DNA of 64,000 bases from Cyclospora cayetanensis (taxonomy: Eukaryota > Apicomplexa > Conoidasida > Eucoccidiorida > Eimeriidae), in assembly GCF_002999335.1 (NCBI RefSeq), contig NW_020312635.1, forward strand, positions 151,154-215,153. Direction: 5' to 3'. Below are positions 46,091 through 58,392 of the stretch, piece after piece. The notes beneath the pieces are model-generated. The model was not told where the DNA came from. It did not search any database and saw nothing but the letters and a program-made list of their open reading frames with translations. The position numbers and the translations under genes were made by a program. How positions within the stretch are numbered: position 1 is the stretch's first letter; every line of letters starts with the position of its first letter.

Positions 46091-49000
46091 TGCGAGTGAG
46101 TTTGCGAGTGAAAGCTTGAAAGTTCGTTTTTCGCTTGTCATCTGGGTGAATCGGGATTTGTGAAAGGCGTCTGTGGACTCCAGTGTCGAATAGACGGTTG
46201 CCTCGTGAACTTTCTCATGTACTTTGCTAACATGAAGCGAGGAAAACTAATGGTGTGCAGTAACTCTATCGAGAGGCTTCAAAACAGCTCACAAGAGCCA
46301 CCTTTCGTCCATCTTCGGCATCAGCGCAGTCTTGTGCCCGCGGCGCTACTAGATTCCTGCACTTGAAGTATTTTAGCCAGCATTTTCCAGCCGCTTGACC
46401 TCAATATGTCGTCAAATAAAACTCCACTACAGTGGAACATATATTGAGCCTTACCCGAATACTAGCTCAATACTGTGCACTACAAAACCAGCAGGTGTGC
46501 AGCCTGCTGGCAGCTCACCGTAATTTAGCACCTCCGCAAACTCCTTTTGAATAGTTTTCCCATCCTTGCAGGTACTCGGCCGAAGTCTTATAACATATAG
46601 ATTTCAAATCCAGTAAGATCCTGTCCTTGATCAGATCTATTCTCCCACTACACTGCGAACCCGCACACAATGGGCTCTGCCTCACTTCGTTGAACTTGCA
46701 CTGCCCTGGAGATAAGGAGAAAGAGCGAAACTGCAAGCTTTGTTGCCCTTTCTATTAAAATGATCGAAACGTTCGCCGATTGCTGTACAGGAATGCAGTG
46801 TAGTCCTTCCACGAGCCGTGCAGCTGTTTACACAATAATAATTCATATAAAAGCACTCCCTCACGGAAAAGGATTATGTCTGCTTGTAGTTTGTACTGCG
46901 GAAGCAGTACAATTAGTGTGTAACTATGTTGTACTGAATACGGCACTACCAGAACTTTCTGTGTCTCATCCACAGTAAAATCTCGTACTACTGGCACTGA
47001 CCACTCCGAGAAGGTATGCTGCAGATACCCTAGCACCTTGAGGCACCACACGCGGCGTGCACTGTGGAAACACTCATGAACCCAATAGATTTGAGTAACA
47101 CGCTTCATAATATACTAATGTACTGCCCGCTGCCCAGTGTATGGCTGTGCGCAGCTTGATCCAGAAGACATAGAAAAGTCTTTGTTTGTTTGAAGGGGGG
47201 GTATGTTTTGTAGATGGTACGCCTGAAAGCGCTGTGCGTGTGATAGTATCTGTACCTCATCATTGCGTGACTTACATCCAGTCGCCCAAGTTACAATGTA
47301 GCCAAGGTCTTTCGTAATTAGATACGCATAATCCACGTGGTGAATATGCAGGAAAATCTTTCGTTGCATTTGCTTGCAGGGTATTCCGTCACCATTGGAC
47401 CGTTTTCATAAACTCAGGTGACCGTCATACTTTACGCTCAAACCGGGTAGAGCCTTACCAGTTTTGAGAATCACAAATTAGTGTGTAATTAGCGGCCGTG
47501 ATTCCAGAGTGTGGTGCAATCGACTGCGTTTTGGAAACATGTGATCCTTAATTTTGTGTGAAGGGAGACATGCATGAGAGAGCCGAGGCTGTATTCACTG
47601 GCATGGTATGGAAAATGTTAATAGAGCCAAACACGTGCAAATGGCATACCAATGGGCTGTCAGATATAGCGCCTGCTACGGAGGCCACAAGTGCAATGCA
47701 CCATAATTTTTCCCTTAGCCTTACTGCAAAGCATGGGCTGCGAGCCGCTTGACATGCTAGATTCCTTTCCAGCGCACACAGCTTGCACTAGCTTTAGTGC
47801 GCGAGCTGCAAAAAGTTTGACCTGCCAGGGGCGCGAGGTTCATTACACGCCAAAGTCCAGGCGATGGCATAGGACGCAGGGAAAAGCTGAGCTGGCTCTT
47901 AAGAGAGATATGCACAAGGTACTGCATGCACATGCCGACCTCGAAACCGCTTCACATGTCTTCCTGGAGCACGAGCGTTGCATTTCACTCAAGGCATCAG
48001 CCTCAACAGGTTGATCCCACCCACTGATATGCGCTGGAAGTTTACTTTGTGCGTAAACAGCATCTGAAACACTCAAGGTCGACCGACCTCGTAGCTACAG
48101 GTAGTGGCCAGAGAAGCTTTTAAATCCCTGTACACGACTTCTGGTGGCATGTACACGTTAGCAATAGCGCATGGGCTCATTTCCGCAGATGTAGAAGTCA
48201 TAATGCAACAGCATACTCAGTTTTAGAAGCACGAGTAAGGAGCCAGGATTATAGTTAGGTGATGCCGTTTTCCTTTGTTGCAAGCTGGCACAATGGACCC
48301 TCCGTGAATTCGCCGTAGCCATGCGCAATGCCTGACAAGGTGAATGGAGAGCACTAGTGTAAATTGAGTAGGTTCGAATAAAAAAAATATCTTTTCAAAT
48401 AATGAATATTTTATCACACACTTTGGCTGCGTATTTTGGGTGCAAAATCACATATTCCAAATGGCTGGCGCACAGCGCGTCACCACTCTTTGGGGTGATC
48501 GGCCTAGGGTGTTTGCAGCTGCCTCATAAAGCTTCAACCTCATAAACATTTAATTTGTGGCACGCACAAAAACGCTCCCAGGTATTTTGCGGCTTTTCAA
48601 CCTGTGGGTATTTGGGGCACTGGTGAATGGGTCTGTGTGCGCTTAGAAATAGGGCGCTGCACCACCTGCACACAACTTGTGCGGATGTGACGACAAAGAT
48701 TTTAAGTAAAGAGGTATACTTGCGTGTATACACATTTTTTGCGGCTAACATATTCTGCTGCGAAGTTTCACGTTGTCTTCTAACACCTGATACTGAGATC
48801 CATGGTGTATGGATGGCGACAGCAGCAGTGAGACCCTCAGTGTTGCGAGCACTTGAATGCGGTGCTGCAGGTAGTTTTTTCTTTAATACAAGAGTCTATA
48901 CCCTTTGGTATTATGCCTTATCCAGTTGAGCAGCTCAACTGGCTAATCGGGGTGCGGATTAGAAAACAGGAAGAAATCCATGATGGCCTGCTCAAAACAC

Positions 49001-49949
49001 ATTCGACAATATGAACATTGGCAGTCGATAATGCATATAAGTTATATACCACTATAGCCATAGAGGTAAACACAAATCTGAATTACTCAATGGATGGTAG
49101 GCGAGCCTAGCGCTATGCCATACAGGAGCTGGAGTCATCTTTAGAGGCACCCTTCCATTCACAAGTACCTTCCCCAAACATTTATGTCTAATAAAGCGCA
49201 GTTAGTGAGTAGAATGCCCGCGCAATGATATCAGTATTCTTGTCGGCACAGGGGCACGGCTCTAGGCAGAGGCGTGCACGCAGGATATGGACATCGAGAC
49301 TAAATTACACACTGTCTCATTACCAGCGAAACCGATCCGCACTTAACTCTACAGTTTTTCCTTACTAAAGGCAAAATTAGCTTGCCTGATGCACAAATGA
49401 TTGTGGCATGCTCAGTGTCTCTTCCGACATATGAAGCTAGCGACCCCATGAGCTCCCCCTTGACGGATGGGCGAGTCACTGAATCTACGCTACCACACCG
49501 CTTCCTGTTTGCCCAGTTCGTGACTTCCGCTGGTGTAGAAATGATTCTTAGCAAGTTTGAGCCACATATACTTTTCATACCTTCTATTTCCAGACTTCAA
49601 TTGCATTACTTCACAGTGGTATCCCGTGCTCAATGAGGGCGTGCAACGGTAGAACACTGCCGCTATCTCAGTTTTGAGCGTCGATCATCTGACTGCATTT
49701 TTCTCTGCTAGGCGCCTATCCCACTGCTCTCTCTCAATGACAGCCCTTGCAGGCCGGTAAATCCAGATCCGGTTCTTGTGACTTCCATACGTCGTACGTG
49801 TGAATGAAGTGCATCAGTCTACTCAGGTGAGAGCAGACTTTCACTTTGGCTCTACCCCATTCGAATAGAGCCTTCTATACTTTTGCATAATCTAAAGCCT
49901 TTGTCGGTATATCCCCTCATATTTTTGCACTGTGCAACGCCGTGATCTT
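46091..49949. other. Gene-poor region upstream of the PAN/Apple gene
   Basis: No supported gene. Minus-strand fragments at 46755-47369 would lie upstream of the RT relic in the same orientation and may be earlier pol sequence (KIFLHIHHVDYAYLITKD is weakly RT-like), but this is not convincing. The 3' end should include the promoter and leader of the 49950 gene. The rest is AT-rich without clear structure. Confidence 0.4.
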
Positions 49950-51377
49950 ATGCCCCGCGCGATGAGGAAGTTCAAGGAACTAACGGTTCTGGCCGCCATG
50001 GTCCTAGCCCTTTCAAACCAGAAAAGGACAGAAGCATGGAAGCCCCCACAAAGTCTCGATAAAGGAGCAGATGAAGCATTTAGTGCGCAGTCTATGGTTG
50101 AAACCAAATGGGGAACACCTTATACGTATGTGACCGGGTTCCAGGTTCCTAACAATTCTCTCGTTTATTTATTTGAAACTGCATCGGGCACGGCCAAGGG
50201 TTATGACGTGGAGGTTGAATTCCGAAACGAATGCGCTGGTATGGGCACTCTTGTGGACAGCGAGAGGTCGGAAGTCTCTGAAAGATTTTCCAACATCTCC
50301 AGTGCAGATGATTGCCAGGAGCTGTGCGGTCAGACGAGGAATTGCGTCGGAGCAGCTTATGATGAGTCTGCATCAACATGCAGTCTGATGAAAAGCTTGC
50401 GGGGGCTCACGCAAGGCTTGTCGACAGTGGTTGTGCCGTCTTGCGACTCGGAGTGCTTTCAGGAAGGCAAGAAGATTAGTGAGAGTGGAACTTCGCTGGG
50501 CTTCGCCCCCAATCCAAATATTTGCCAGGCAATGTGTGAGGGGGAGCCGACTTGCCGCGCCTTCACATGGACGTGGACGGATAAACAATGTTTCTCTTAT
50601 GCGAATGGTACGGTTATGGTAGCCGCCGATGACGCAGTAAGTGGGCGAAGGGCAAGCTGCTCATTAAGCAGGAAAGAGGACACTTATGCAGAATCTTGCA
50701 TGGTCAGCGAGCTTAGCTCGAATTTTTACTCTCATGAGATTCTGGGAGGCATGGGTAATGTAAATTTCTGCAAAATTGCCTGTCTCTCTAGGAGCGATTG
50801 CAATTATATTACCTACAATTCATCAACTAGAAAGTGCTACATCAAAAGGGGACGAGGATCATTGGTCTTTTCCAAGCGTGCAGACTCGACTGGGCCGAAG
50901 TACTGTGACACGAGCTGCTTTCTAAAGGACATTGAATACGAAGGGGAGAGAGTTGCCACAACGAAAGCAGACAAGGCTTCTCACTGTCATTACGAATGTT
51001 TTATCAATTCGAAGTGCATCAGGTGGACCTACGAAGAGAGTACACAGGGATGCTACTTCTTTGGGGAGACTAATACTGCTGTGGGTGCACGTTCAAAAGG
51101 CTTTTGGAGTGGCCCTAAGGGTGGCTGTGGGATCGAGCCGCTCTATGCCTTGGCTGCTCCAGATTGTGCACTTAAGGGAATCAAATACAGCTTAGTGCCG
51201 CTTCAAGCTGTGTCCACAAGCACTGCCACGGAATGCCAACAGAGATGCCAAGCCGATTCCAATTGCAAGACGTTTGCATTCAATACGACGGTGAATGCTT
51301 GCGAGCTACACGGAGCCACCACCAATTATCACAGAAGAGACAACCACTATTTCATATCAGGTCCAAAAAACTGTTAG
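49950..51377 (+). CDS. Secreted PAN/Apple-domain protein, microneme type
   Basis: An intronless frame of 475 codons from ATG 49950 (a second ATG at 49962 may be used) to TAG 51377. An N-terminal signal peptide (MRKFKELTVLAAMVLALS) has likely cleavage near residues 25-30. Five consecutive Cys-rich modules follow, about residues 75-160, 160-240, 245-325, 325-400 and 400-475. Each has the PAN/Apple pattern: a first Cys, a central C..EC or C..RC pair, aromatic F.W, F.F or Y.T.Y, then Cys and a closing Cys (for example CQAMCEGEPTCRAFTWTW, HCHYECFINSKCIRWTY, ECQQRCQADSNCKTFAF). No transmembrane segment or GPI signal is seen, so it should be soluble or complex-bound. In coccidia such proteins (for example MIC5 of E. 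tenella, MIC4 of Toxoplasma) are microneme adhesins secreted during invasion. The exact orthologue is not identified. Confidence 0.85.
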   Translation: MPRAMRKFKELTVLAAMVLALSNQKRTEAWKPPQSLDKGADEAFSAQSMVETKWGTPYTYVTGFQVPNNSLVYLFETASGTAKGYDVEVEFRNECAGMGTLVDSERSEVSERFSNISSADDCQELCGQTRNCVGAAYDESASTCSLMKSLRGLTQGLSTVVVPSCDSECFQEGKKISESGTSLGFAPNPNICQAMCEGEPTCRAFTWTWTDKQCFSYANGTVMVAADDAVSGRRASCSLSRKEDTYAESCMVSELSSNFYSHEILGGMGNVNFCKIACLSRSDCNYITYNSSTRKCYIKRGRGSLVFSKRADSTGPKYCDTSCFLKDIEYEGERVATTKADKASHCHYECFINSKCIRWTYEESTQGCYFFGETNTAVGARSKGFWSGPKGGCGIEPLYALAAPDCALKGIKYSLVPLQAVSTSTATECQQRCQADSNCKTFAFNTTVNACELHGATTNYHRRDNHYFISGPKNC

Positions 51378-52948
51378 TGACAAGAGGACAGCTATAAGTA
51401 CTGTGGGATTGTCCGGCCGGACGTGATAGAATCAGTTCAGCCGACAAGTGTCAACTGAGATGGCAGCCACCCACGACAGAAGCACTGCAAATTTCGGAAA
51501 CAAGCATGCGTCTCCACAGGAGCAAGTATTTTTGGAGGGTTCAACACGGAGCCTGCAGGATGCAGACGATGGTATGACCACCTGGGCGCTTCCACTTTGT
51601 CCATCAATCATAAGAAAGTTGTGCGTAGTGCTGTCCGGCTAAGGAGGGGATGTGCAAGGGGAGAGGCGGGTATCTGGCCCTTTACAATGCAGTGCTGACG
51701 CTTCGTGCTCCCATAGGAACGCGATGTTCGAGATTGGCGACAACAATGGATTGGCAATACGTGAACCTGCAGAACTGTGCCACGAGGGGCGTGCAAAAGG
51801 CGTCCGGTGCAAGTTTCGTGCATTATGGGCGACCTAGTGTATTCTCGAGACCAATATTCATGAGACATTCAACTTGAGTTAAGACCTTCACTAAGTGGAT
51901 TTCAAGGAATAGGAGGTGAGGACAGTCCCCGTCCAAGAATTCGTACCGAAAGGGAATGGACTACACCTTGGGAACAGTTTTTATCACATTTAGGAACCTA
52001 AAGAGTGATAGGTATATGTCTAAAGAAAGCCTCAGTGACGCCTGCCAATGTTGCACAACACTGGAAGAGCTTGCTGGATAAAGATAATTTCGGGGTTTGC
52101 CAATACAGAAAAAGCCATCTATGTCACTGTAATTATGTTTCCTCTCGCCTACCCCAGGTGCTTGCATGAAGGAATTACCTGTAAAGGTTGGCCGCTTAGG
52201 ATGATCACCTGCGTTCTTGCAGAGGCGAAATGCGAGGTCGCATGCATTCTACAATATAGCTGCACTGTTCTCATCCACAAAGAATCTCGGTAGGCGCTAA
52301 GTCACCCTGGAAATAGTGATAGCTGCAGAGACGAGCAATGCCGTTTCCATTATAAACCTGTAGTTAGGCAAGTAGAAACAGCGGATGGCATTCCTACTGC
52401 ATGAGTTCAAGAACATTTCTACTCTCAAGCAGATTAAATCAAACGTGCTTCATTGGGAAAGACAGCAGTGTTACTTCTCTCTAGTTAAAATTGGGAAGGA
52501 AACTGTTTCAGATTTGTATTACGGGGCAGGTGCCACGAACGGCTGTGATAAGACGAACTCGGGCGGTTCTTATAATCAGCTATTCTCTCTAGAAGGGTGC
52601 TCAAGTACTGGATTTACCTAAGGCTAGCATGGAAAAGAGCTATGGTTTTTAGGACCTTGTAGTAGAGGCCATAAGTCTCAGCTGTACCAATCACGGCTGC
52701 CCTAGTACCGTCCTAGACTTTGCTGGATCTATTGCGGCTTTACACAACACGTGTTCCAAGGGGTTGCTCAAGAACATTGGGCGCAAAACTGGCTGCGTCA
52801 CGGGACGGTGCGTTTTACGAGTATTGATGGAAAATTTCGTACAGATTTAGCAGGTGCTCCCCCGTAGCACAAGTTTGTATCTGCGTAGTGCACGGAGCAG
52901 GGTCCGCTACATAGGATTATGCGATCCAAATTATGGTGTTTTCTAGAC
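51378..52948. other. 3' flank of the PAN/Apple gene, gene-poor
   Basis: Short stop-bounded frames only. No splice-linked coding exons, RNA genes or clear repeats were recognised. Minus-strand frames here lie downstream of the integrase-like relic at 52.9-54.4 kb and might be its decayed 3' end, but show no motif. Confidence 0.4.
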
Positions 52949-54393
52949 TCATGCATTGCGGTCCCAAAGTTTGTGAACCTTCCTTGAAGACAAGGTGGGC
53001 GGTTCGTTGGCTCTTCTGCACCTCTCCTGTGTAGTGCAAGTCATACACGTAAGTGTTCGAATCACTTTATCACGATTCGCCTGGGCTGCAGAAAAAGGCT
53101 TTTTCCAGCACGTCAGGACCCAGAAACGCTCATGGAGGGGTGCTGAACTGCGTGCAGTTATGAAACTGGAGCTAAATTCCAGCTGTCTACATGAGTTACC
53201 TTCCCGAAGCGAAAGACTTTTCCTGGAGAGACTATCCATCCTATAGGAGCATCCCTTCACTCACGAACAAGTGGAAAAGGCTCAAAGCAGCAAGGTCGAT
53301 GCGGTCTTGTACAGAAGTATTCTATTTGGAATGCTGAAGAGCATAAGTTACTGTGAGTCAGCGTACGCTCATAACTTTGAGTAAGAAATCCACACTTCCA
53401 CCACAGCGTACAGTGCGCGCTCTTGCATTTCAATTTTGCTGTAGGCAGAGTGAATGCGTTTCTTTGTTCTGCCTGTATGCAGTGTAGAAGAATGCTTTCA
53501 TAGGATGGATTATCTGATTCGATCGTATGCGTATCTCTCCGAAGGTCACACAAACCGGCCGATAGCTCAACTAATGTTAGCGGCAGCGGGTTCCACCCAA
53601 ACCCTAGGATATCGCGTTTCTCTTGAGCTAATTTTCAACTCTACATCAACCATCATGCACGATGGGTGAGCTACTTGCAGGTAATTGCCTTTGATATCCA
53701 TGTGTGTATGTGCAAAATCCTCCTGTGTTGCTACCATACCCGCTTACTTTCTGGAAAACGGTGTACACCCAGCTGGCAAGCCACTTCGCTCTGCGCTCAA
53801 AGCTGACAACACTGTCTTCGTGAACAAACGACACTTGCTACCAAAGCCGACCACCGCATTCGCGTTCAGAGCATGCATCTCCTTAGGTTGCATAGCCTTC
53901 TTTAGAATCCTCTACCATGGACGGGCTGGGCGACATTGGAGGCTTCGCTCACTTGATAAGGCAGTCTAGGCTCCACCTGGTCAAAGGTCACCTTCTACTG
54001 TAGCAGTGCAGGACAGTCCCTGCTCGAGAAATTGGGAGGGGCTATGCGACCTCATGGTTTGTCAAGGGACGTCATCAATCAACGATCTCTCCCTCCATAT
54101 GCTTCAGTCAGCCTGGCCTGGATTCAAAATTAGCTTTGCGGCCTTGGATACAGACTCTTGAATCATAAGCTGCTAGGCCCTGTCGATGAGGCCTTCGGAT
54201 GCTTGGCAACACTACAACATGAATGACACTTTCTGCCAAACTTCCCAGTACACCCACACATCTTTGCCGTGTGTTGTTCTCTCCGACAGTTTTTATGACT
54301 GCTCCACTTGAGCAGCGAGGGCCGCCGGCACTGAGCTACTGTGATACTGTGGCGTATCTTGGCACAGCTTGCTGTATAATTTACAGTGAGCAC
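52949..54393 (-). mobile_element. Probable Ty3/gypsy integrase relic
   Basis: Minus-strand reading in several frames gives, in integrase order, a Cys-x2-Cys-x3-Lys segment at about 54250-54180 (KFGRKCHSCCSVAKHPKASS), like the end of the HHCC zinc finger. A VHEDSVVSFERRAKWLASW stretch at about 53820 recalls the core sD...F.s..W. At about 53100-52960, AAQANRDKVI, then RRANEPPTLSSRKVHKLWDR, recalls the C-terminal AQ.r.k..aD..RR....vgd segment. Spacing (about 1.4 kb) fits an integrase domain. All are out of frame with one another, so the element is dead. Each individual match is weak. Confidence 0.35.
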
Positions 54394-57007
54394 ACCTCAG
54401 AAATGGCAGGAGGTGTCACAATGCGTCTACCAGCACTTGGTGCATGCATCAAGGATAAAATACTGTCTCCTTCAGGGTGGGAAAATTCTCAGAACACAAA
54501 AAGAAGTCTCACGACCAAGCTATCCATGTCTCGCAGCTGATGTTGTCCTCTTCAGATGTTCCGAAGCATACAGTACTGCCGTGATCACACGTGGATCGAA
54601 CTTTATCAGGTACCTCGCTGCGTGTCTGGCGTGTACAGAGTCTACAACAGCTAATGCTAAAGATTATACACGGTAAAGTATGGAGCACGCTTCCGCCTTG
54701 CGTAAAAGCCACAGCCTCTGCATGCAAGAGTCAAGGCTCTCAATTGTCATTTACAACCGTTCAGGGATTCAACTTAGAACCTAGCTCGGTTGGGATGCCC
54801 CATGCCTCCCCACAGCCCTACATGATCGTACTGAAAACGCGTCCTCTGAACACCATTAAACAAGTTTCCCAACACAAGTAGCCTACCAGTTTCTTTCTAC
54901 GCGCAACCGAATCTACTGCCTCCCATTTCGGCAGACTCATTGGGCTCAGTGGCAACTCATTGTCTGGGCTTACGGCTATTGCATAAGGCGTATCACCCAC
55001 ACGAATATTTGAGCTACTCTCAAAGGAGTGCTTACGTTTAACACGAGAATCGAGGTTATAGAGGTGCTAGCTAACAAGTTATCCGTATTTGCAAAGGAGT
55101 GAACGTCGCGCGAATCTCAGAAAACCAGAAAGCTCTTTGCTCAGATAATCAACGTAGCATTACTAAAAAGGTTGGCAATTTTTCATTTTCGCTTTGTATA
55201 CACGTTAGCGTGTACATGGTGCACGATAGAGGCTTTAGCAGCAAGTAGCCTATCAGGGGGCCCATGACAAATAAAGTTTGTATATGAGGTGTGTAAGGTG
55301 AGCGAAATGTGGACCGTAGTACAACTAATAGCGTCTACTGCGCACGTTGACCCAGAAAAGCATAAGGCGAGGACTGCCATGACTAGGCTTCAATCAATTT
55401 CTGATGCATTCAAACATCGTCCTGGAGCTCCTGAAGATACCTAATGGGTGGTTTGGCTTGCAAAAATGTAGCTTGATGAAAATGCATTCGAGGGGCATGG
55501 TGCTTATGGTGAGCTCAAGTCAATTGCTGCAAGCAGATGGCCCACAAAAGCAACCCATTTCGCATTTGCTGGGCACTCTTTTAAGACTCTGAAGTCTGTT
55601 CCGGATTCTTACGAGCTATGCAACAAGCGCGCACGAGGAAAACATCATCCTCCACATACCATTGTGGCCTGATGCAACATGCAGAGGCGGGTAACACGTA
55701 GGTATCAGCAGTCGCGTGTGTCACGTGGCCATCTTCCGTCAAATCATGTAAAATGGTCATAATGCACAGCTATATATCCGAGATACTCTCCTCTCGAGCG
55801 TCATTTTTGTGATCGAACAGTTGCATCTGCATCTTCCCCTTGTGCACGCCGCACGCATTTGGAAGTCAGAAATAATCTTTACTGTGTGCGTGTGCCGCAG
55901 CTGTTTGCCCGCCTTAGCCATTACAGCTTACAGGAAAGTACGAGGGGCAGCTGCAATTTTGAGCAACAGGTCAAACGCATGCCCTCTTCTTAGCGGAACG
56001 GGAGACACAGGGTGCCCCCATTATGCTCTACGCAGCACTCCAAGTACAGCGCTCGACCAGCGTGTGGCGAAACTACACTCTCAATCCTGTTTCCACCTGT
56101 GAGCATGGTAACCAGATCGGCACTCTGTCTTCAGTCGCAGCTACGTGGCTGCATAGCTTGGGGCAACTCAATTGGCACAAGCCGTGCACTAGCCTAGGAA
56201 ACGTGCTGCGACTATACATTTTTGATTTGTCAAGTTTTGTGTCAAAACGAAAGCTGCCAATAGTTCTATTCTGTGAGTATCCTTGTTGAGCCGCAAGCGG
56301 CTCTATCAGCTCTGTCAAGCTCACAAATACGGATGAAAGGCCAGGTGCTGGCAAGTCCATCGATTCCACTTTAGTGTGCGGTGCTTGGGCCCAGAATGCA
56401 GCTCTATCCAGTGTGTCAAGCCAGCAAATGAGGACCACTTACCTGCGCTCACATATTCGTGTGCTACTGCATTCTGCAGTGGCCGAGACTGGAATCCGAG
56501 CAGGCGACTTTGCAAGTGTCGCCTGATGGAAGGGAAAAGCAGTCCAGATACCCCGTCGTGCTCTTACATTTGTGAAAAACCTGGACGAGTGCCATTGCAG
56601 ACTACGCTCGCTACACACTGGTGAAACTTTGTTCCTATCGCGAAACACAGGCGAGAGGAAAGTTCAACACAGGCCCTACAGCGCTCCTGCTGCCAAGCAC
56701 AAGGGCACCCAAGTCCACAGAAATCAGAAAGCTCTTCCGTTCGGTAGAAAAAGCCCCTCTCAGTTTGTGTCTGAATATTTTCTCTGGAGTGCGCTTCGCA
56801 GCGGACATAATTCTGTGTGGCAGGCTCCTCCAACAGCTGCCGTCTTGCGGGCTCCTGAAAAGGCGTTTAGTATTTAGCTGGGCATGCCTAAAAATGTGCG
56901 GAGGAAAAGCTCGCAAGCTTAGAAGACAACAATAATGAGCGATGTGAGACACGACACGTGTCACGCTGAGACAGCTGAAACCCCACCTACCAGACTGCTT
57001 TCTTCAA
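54394..57007. other. Gene-poor region
   Basis: Dense stops and no credible exon chain. A plus-strand stretch near 55460-55590 (LQKCSLMKMHSRGMVL) vaguely recalls the KC.f....v..lG block of reverse transcriptases and may be another retroelement scrap. Otherwise nothing was seen. Confidence 0.4.
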
Positions 57008-57065
57008 CGAATCGATGTGTTGCTAGGTTACCGCAGTGGCGGTAACCTAGCAACACATCGATTCG
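57008..57065. repeat. Perfect 27-bp inverted repeat with 4-nt loop
   Basis: Left arm 57008-57034 (CGAATCGATGTGTTGCTAGG then TTACCGC), loop AGTG 57035-57038, right arm 57039-57065, its exact reverse complement. A transcript would form a 27-bp stem with a tetraloop. No poly-T run follows immediately. It stands alone in gene-poor DNA about 1.3 kb before the MFS gene. Confidence 0.95.
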
Positions 57066-58392
57066 ATGTTCTTGCCTTCGCGAGATTTGGGAGGTTATAT
57101 TTCATTTTTTGGATCTCTCAAGGGCTTTTTCTCTCTAGCCTCTCTAGCCCGTAGGTGCACTGCCTAAGAGGCTGGGACTCTGTAGGACCACAGCGCAGGA
57201 GAGTTGAGATGCCCTGACATCCGCAATAAGAGTAGCAGTCTGTGTTGAGTTCGAGTGTCATTCCTATCTTGGCTAGTTGCGGATGGCAGGAGTACAACAA
57301 AGGCGCAGCCCTAGGATTGATAATGGCTCGAACAATCTGGCGCGGGAGAAGAGCAGGTTATACAGGCTTCCCTAGGAGCAAGCGTCGGGTGTTTCTGGCT
57401 GCTTTCTCGGGGTATCTGTGAGGCAATTAGCTCTTATTGAGGTAACTGCATGGCACGAAAACAGACTTGAGCGCTGCTGCAACTTGAGTCCGAACAGCCG
57501 TTCCGCTTTAGGGCAGCTGTAGGCATCAGAGAGATAATATTCGGCTAAAGTACGCCTAGTAAGCATGGATTCTGGCATAGCTTTTTGTGCTATTGGCAGT
57601 AACAGGTTTTGGGGGCTCGCTGGAAGCCTAGGAAGTGTTTCATGTTTCACAGCATCGACGGGCTGGACTCAGTGCAGCCGCAGAGTGACGCTGAGCATAG
57701 GGGCCACGCCGCCTATTGTTAGGCCACATTTATCAAAATTCCCTACTTTTGAGCTACTTTTGCTGTGCTGAGTGCTCCTTTCATATCAACAGCAAACCTA
57801 CCCGTTGCTTTGGCTGCTGCTGCTGCCATGCTACCGTCGGCGGTGGTTACTCTGGGGTAGGTTCCGGTCTACCTCCTAAACTTCCATGTCGTTTCCTCTG
57901 TTTTCTCTCATGCTTCATCTGCTTTTTGCACATCCTAAATGAATGCATGCCCTAGAACTGCATAGAGGAGGCCGTTTCTCCACGGCTTGTAGGGCCCTCG
58001 ATTTCCGAGCCTCCCAGTTGAATTAGCCCCTCTTGATTCCATTGAAGGCGCCGGTTAAACTTCCTATTTCTTTGTTCCCTAGACAAGGAAGCTAAGAAAG
58101 GAGACAGTAAGGGGCGTCACGCCAGGAGGAAGCGGAGTGTAGGCGCGCCTCGCCATACTAAAATCCCCGCCTCAACGCCAATTGGTGTAACAACAGTGCC
58201 CAGAGCAGCAGTCTAAAGTGACGCTGCAGCGGCGGGGAGTGCACCCTCAGCAATCAGCCGGAGAAGCATCAGGACCAGAAGTGCCGCAGCCCTCAAGAGC
58301 TTTGCTCAGCTCTAGGGTTCAACGACCAGCAAGAGGGGAGAGGGGCGGCAGCACAACTTGCACTCGGGTTGTTTTGGCGAAGCGGCTTTGCA
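57066..58392. other. 5' flank of the MFS transporter gene
   Basis: GC content rises again from about 57.8 kb, marking the change back to gene-rich DNA. A minus-strand frame at 57372-57650 and a plus-strand frame at 57716-57955 have no recognisable content. The promoter and leader of the 58393 gene should lie at the right end. Confidence 0.45.

Noticed and set aside
50149..50588. Minus-strand frames opposite the PAN/Apple gene
   Set aside because: Shadows of a clear plus-strand coding sequence.
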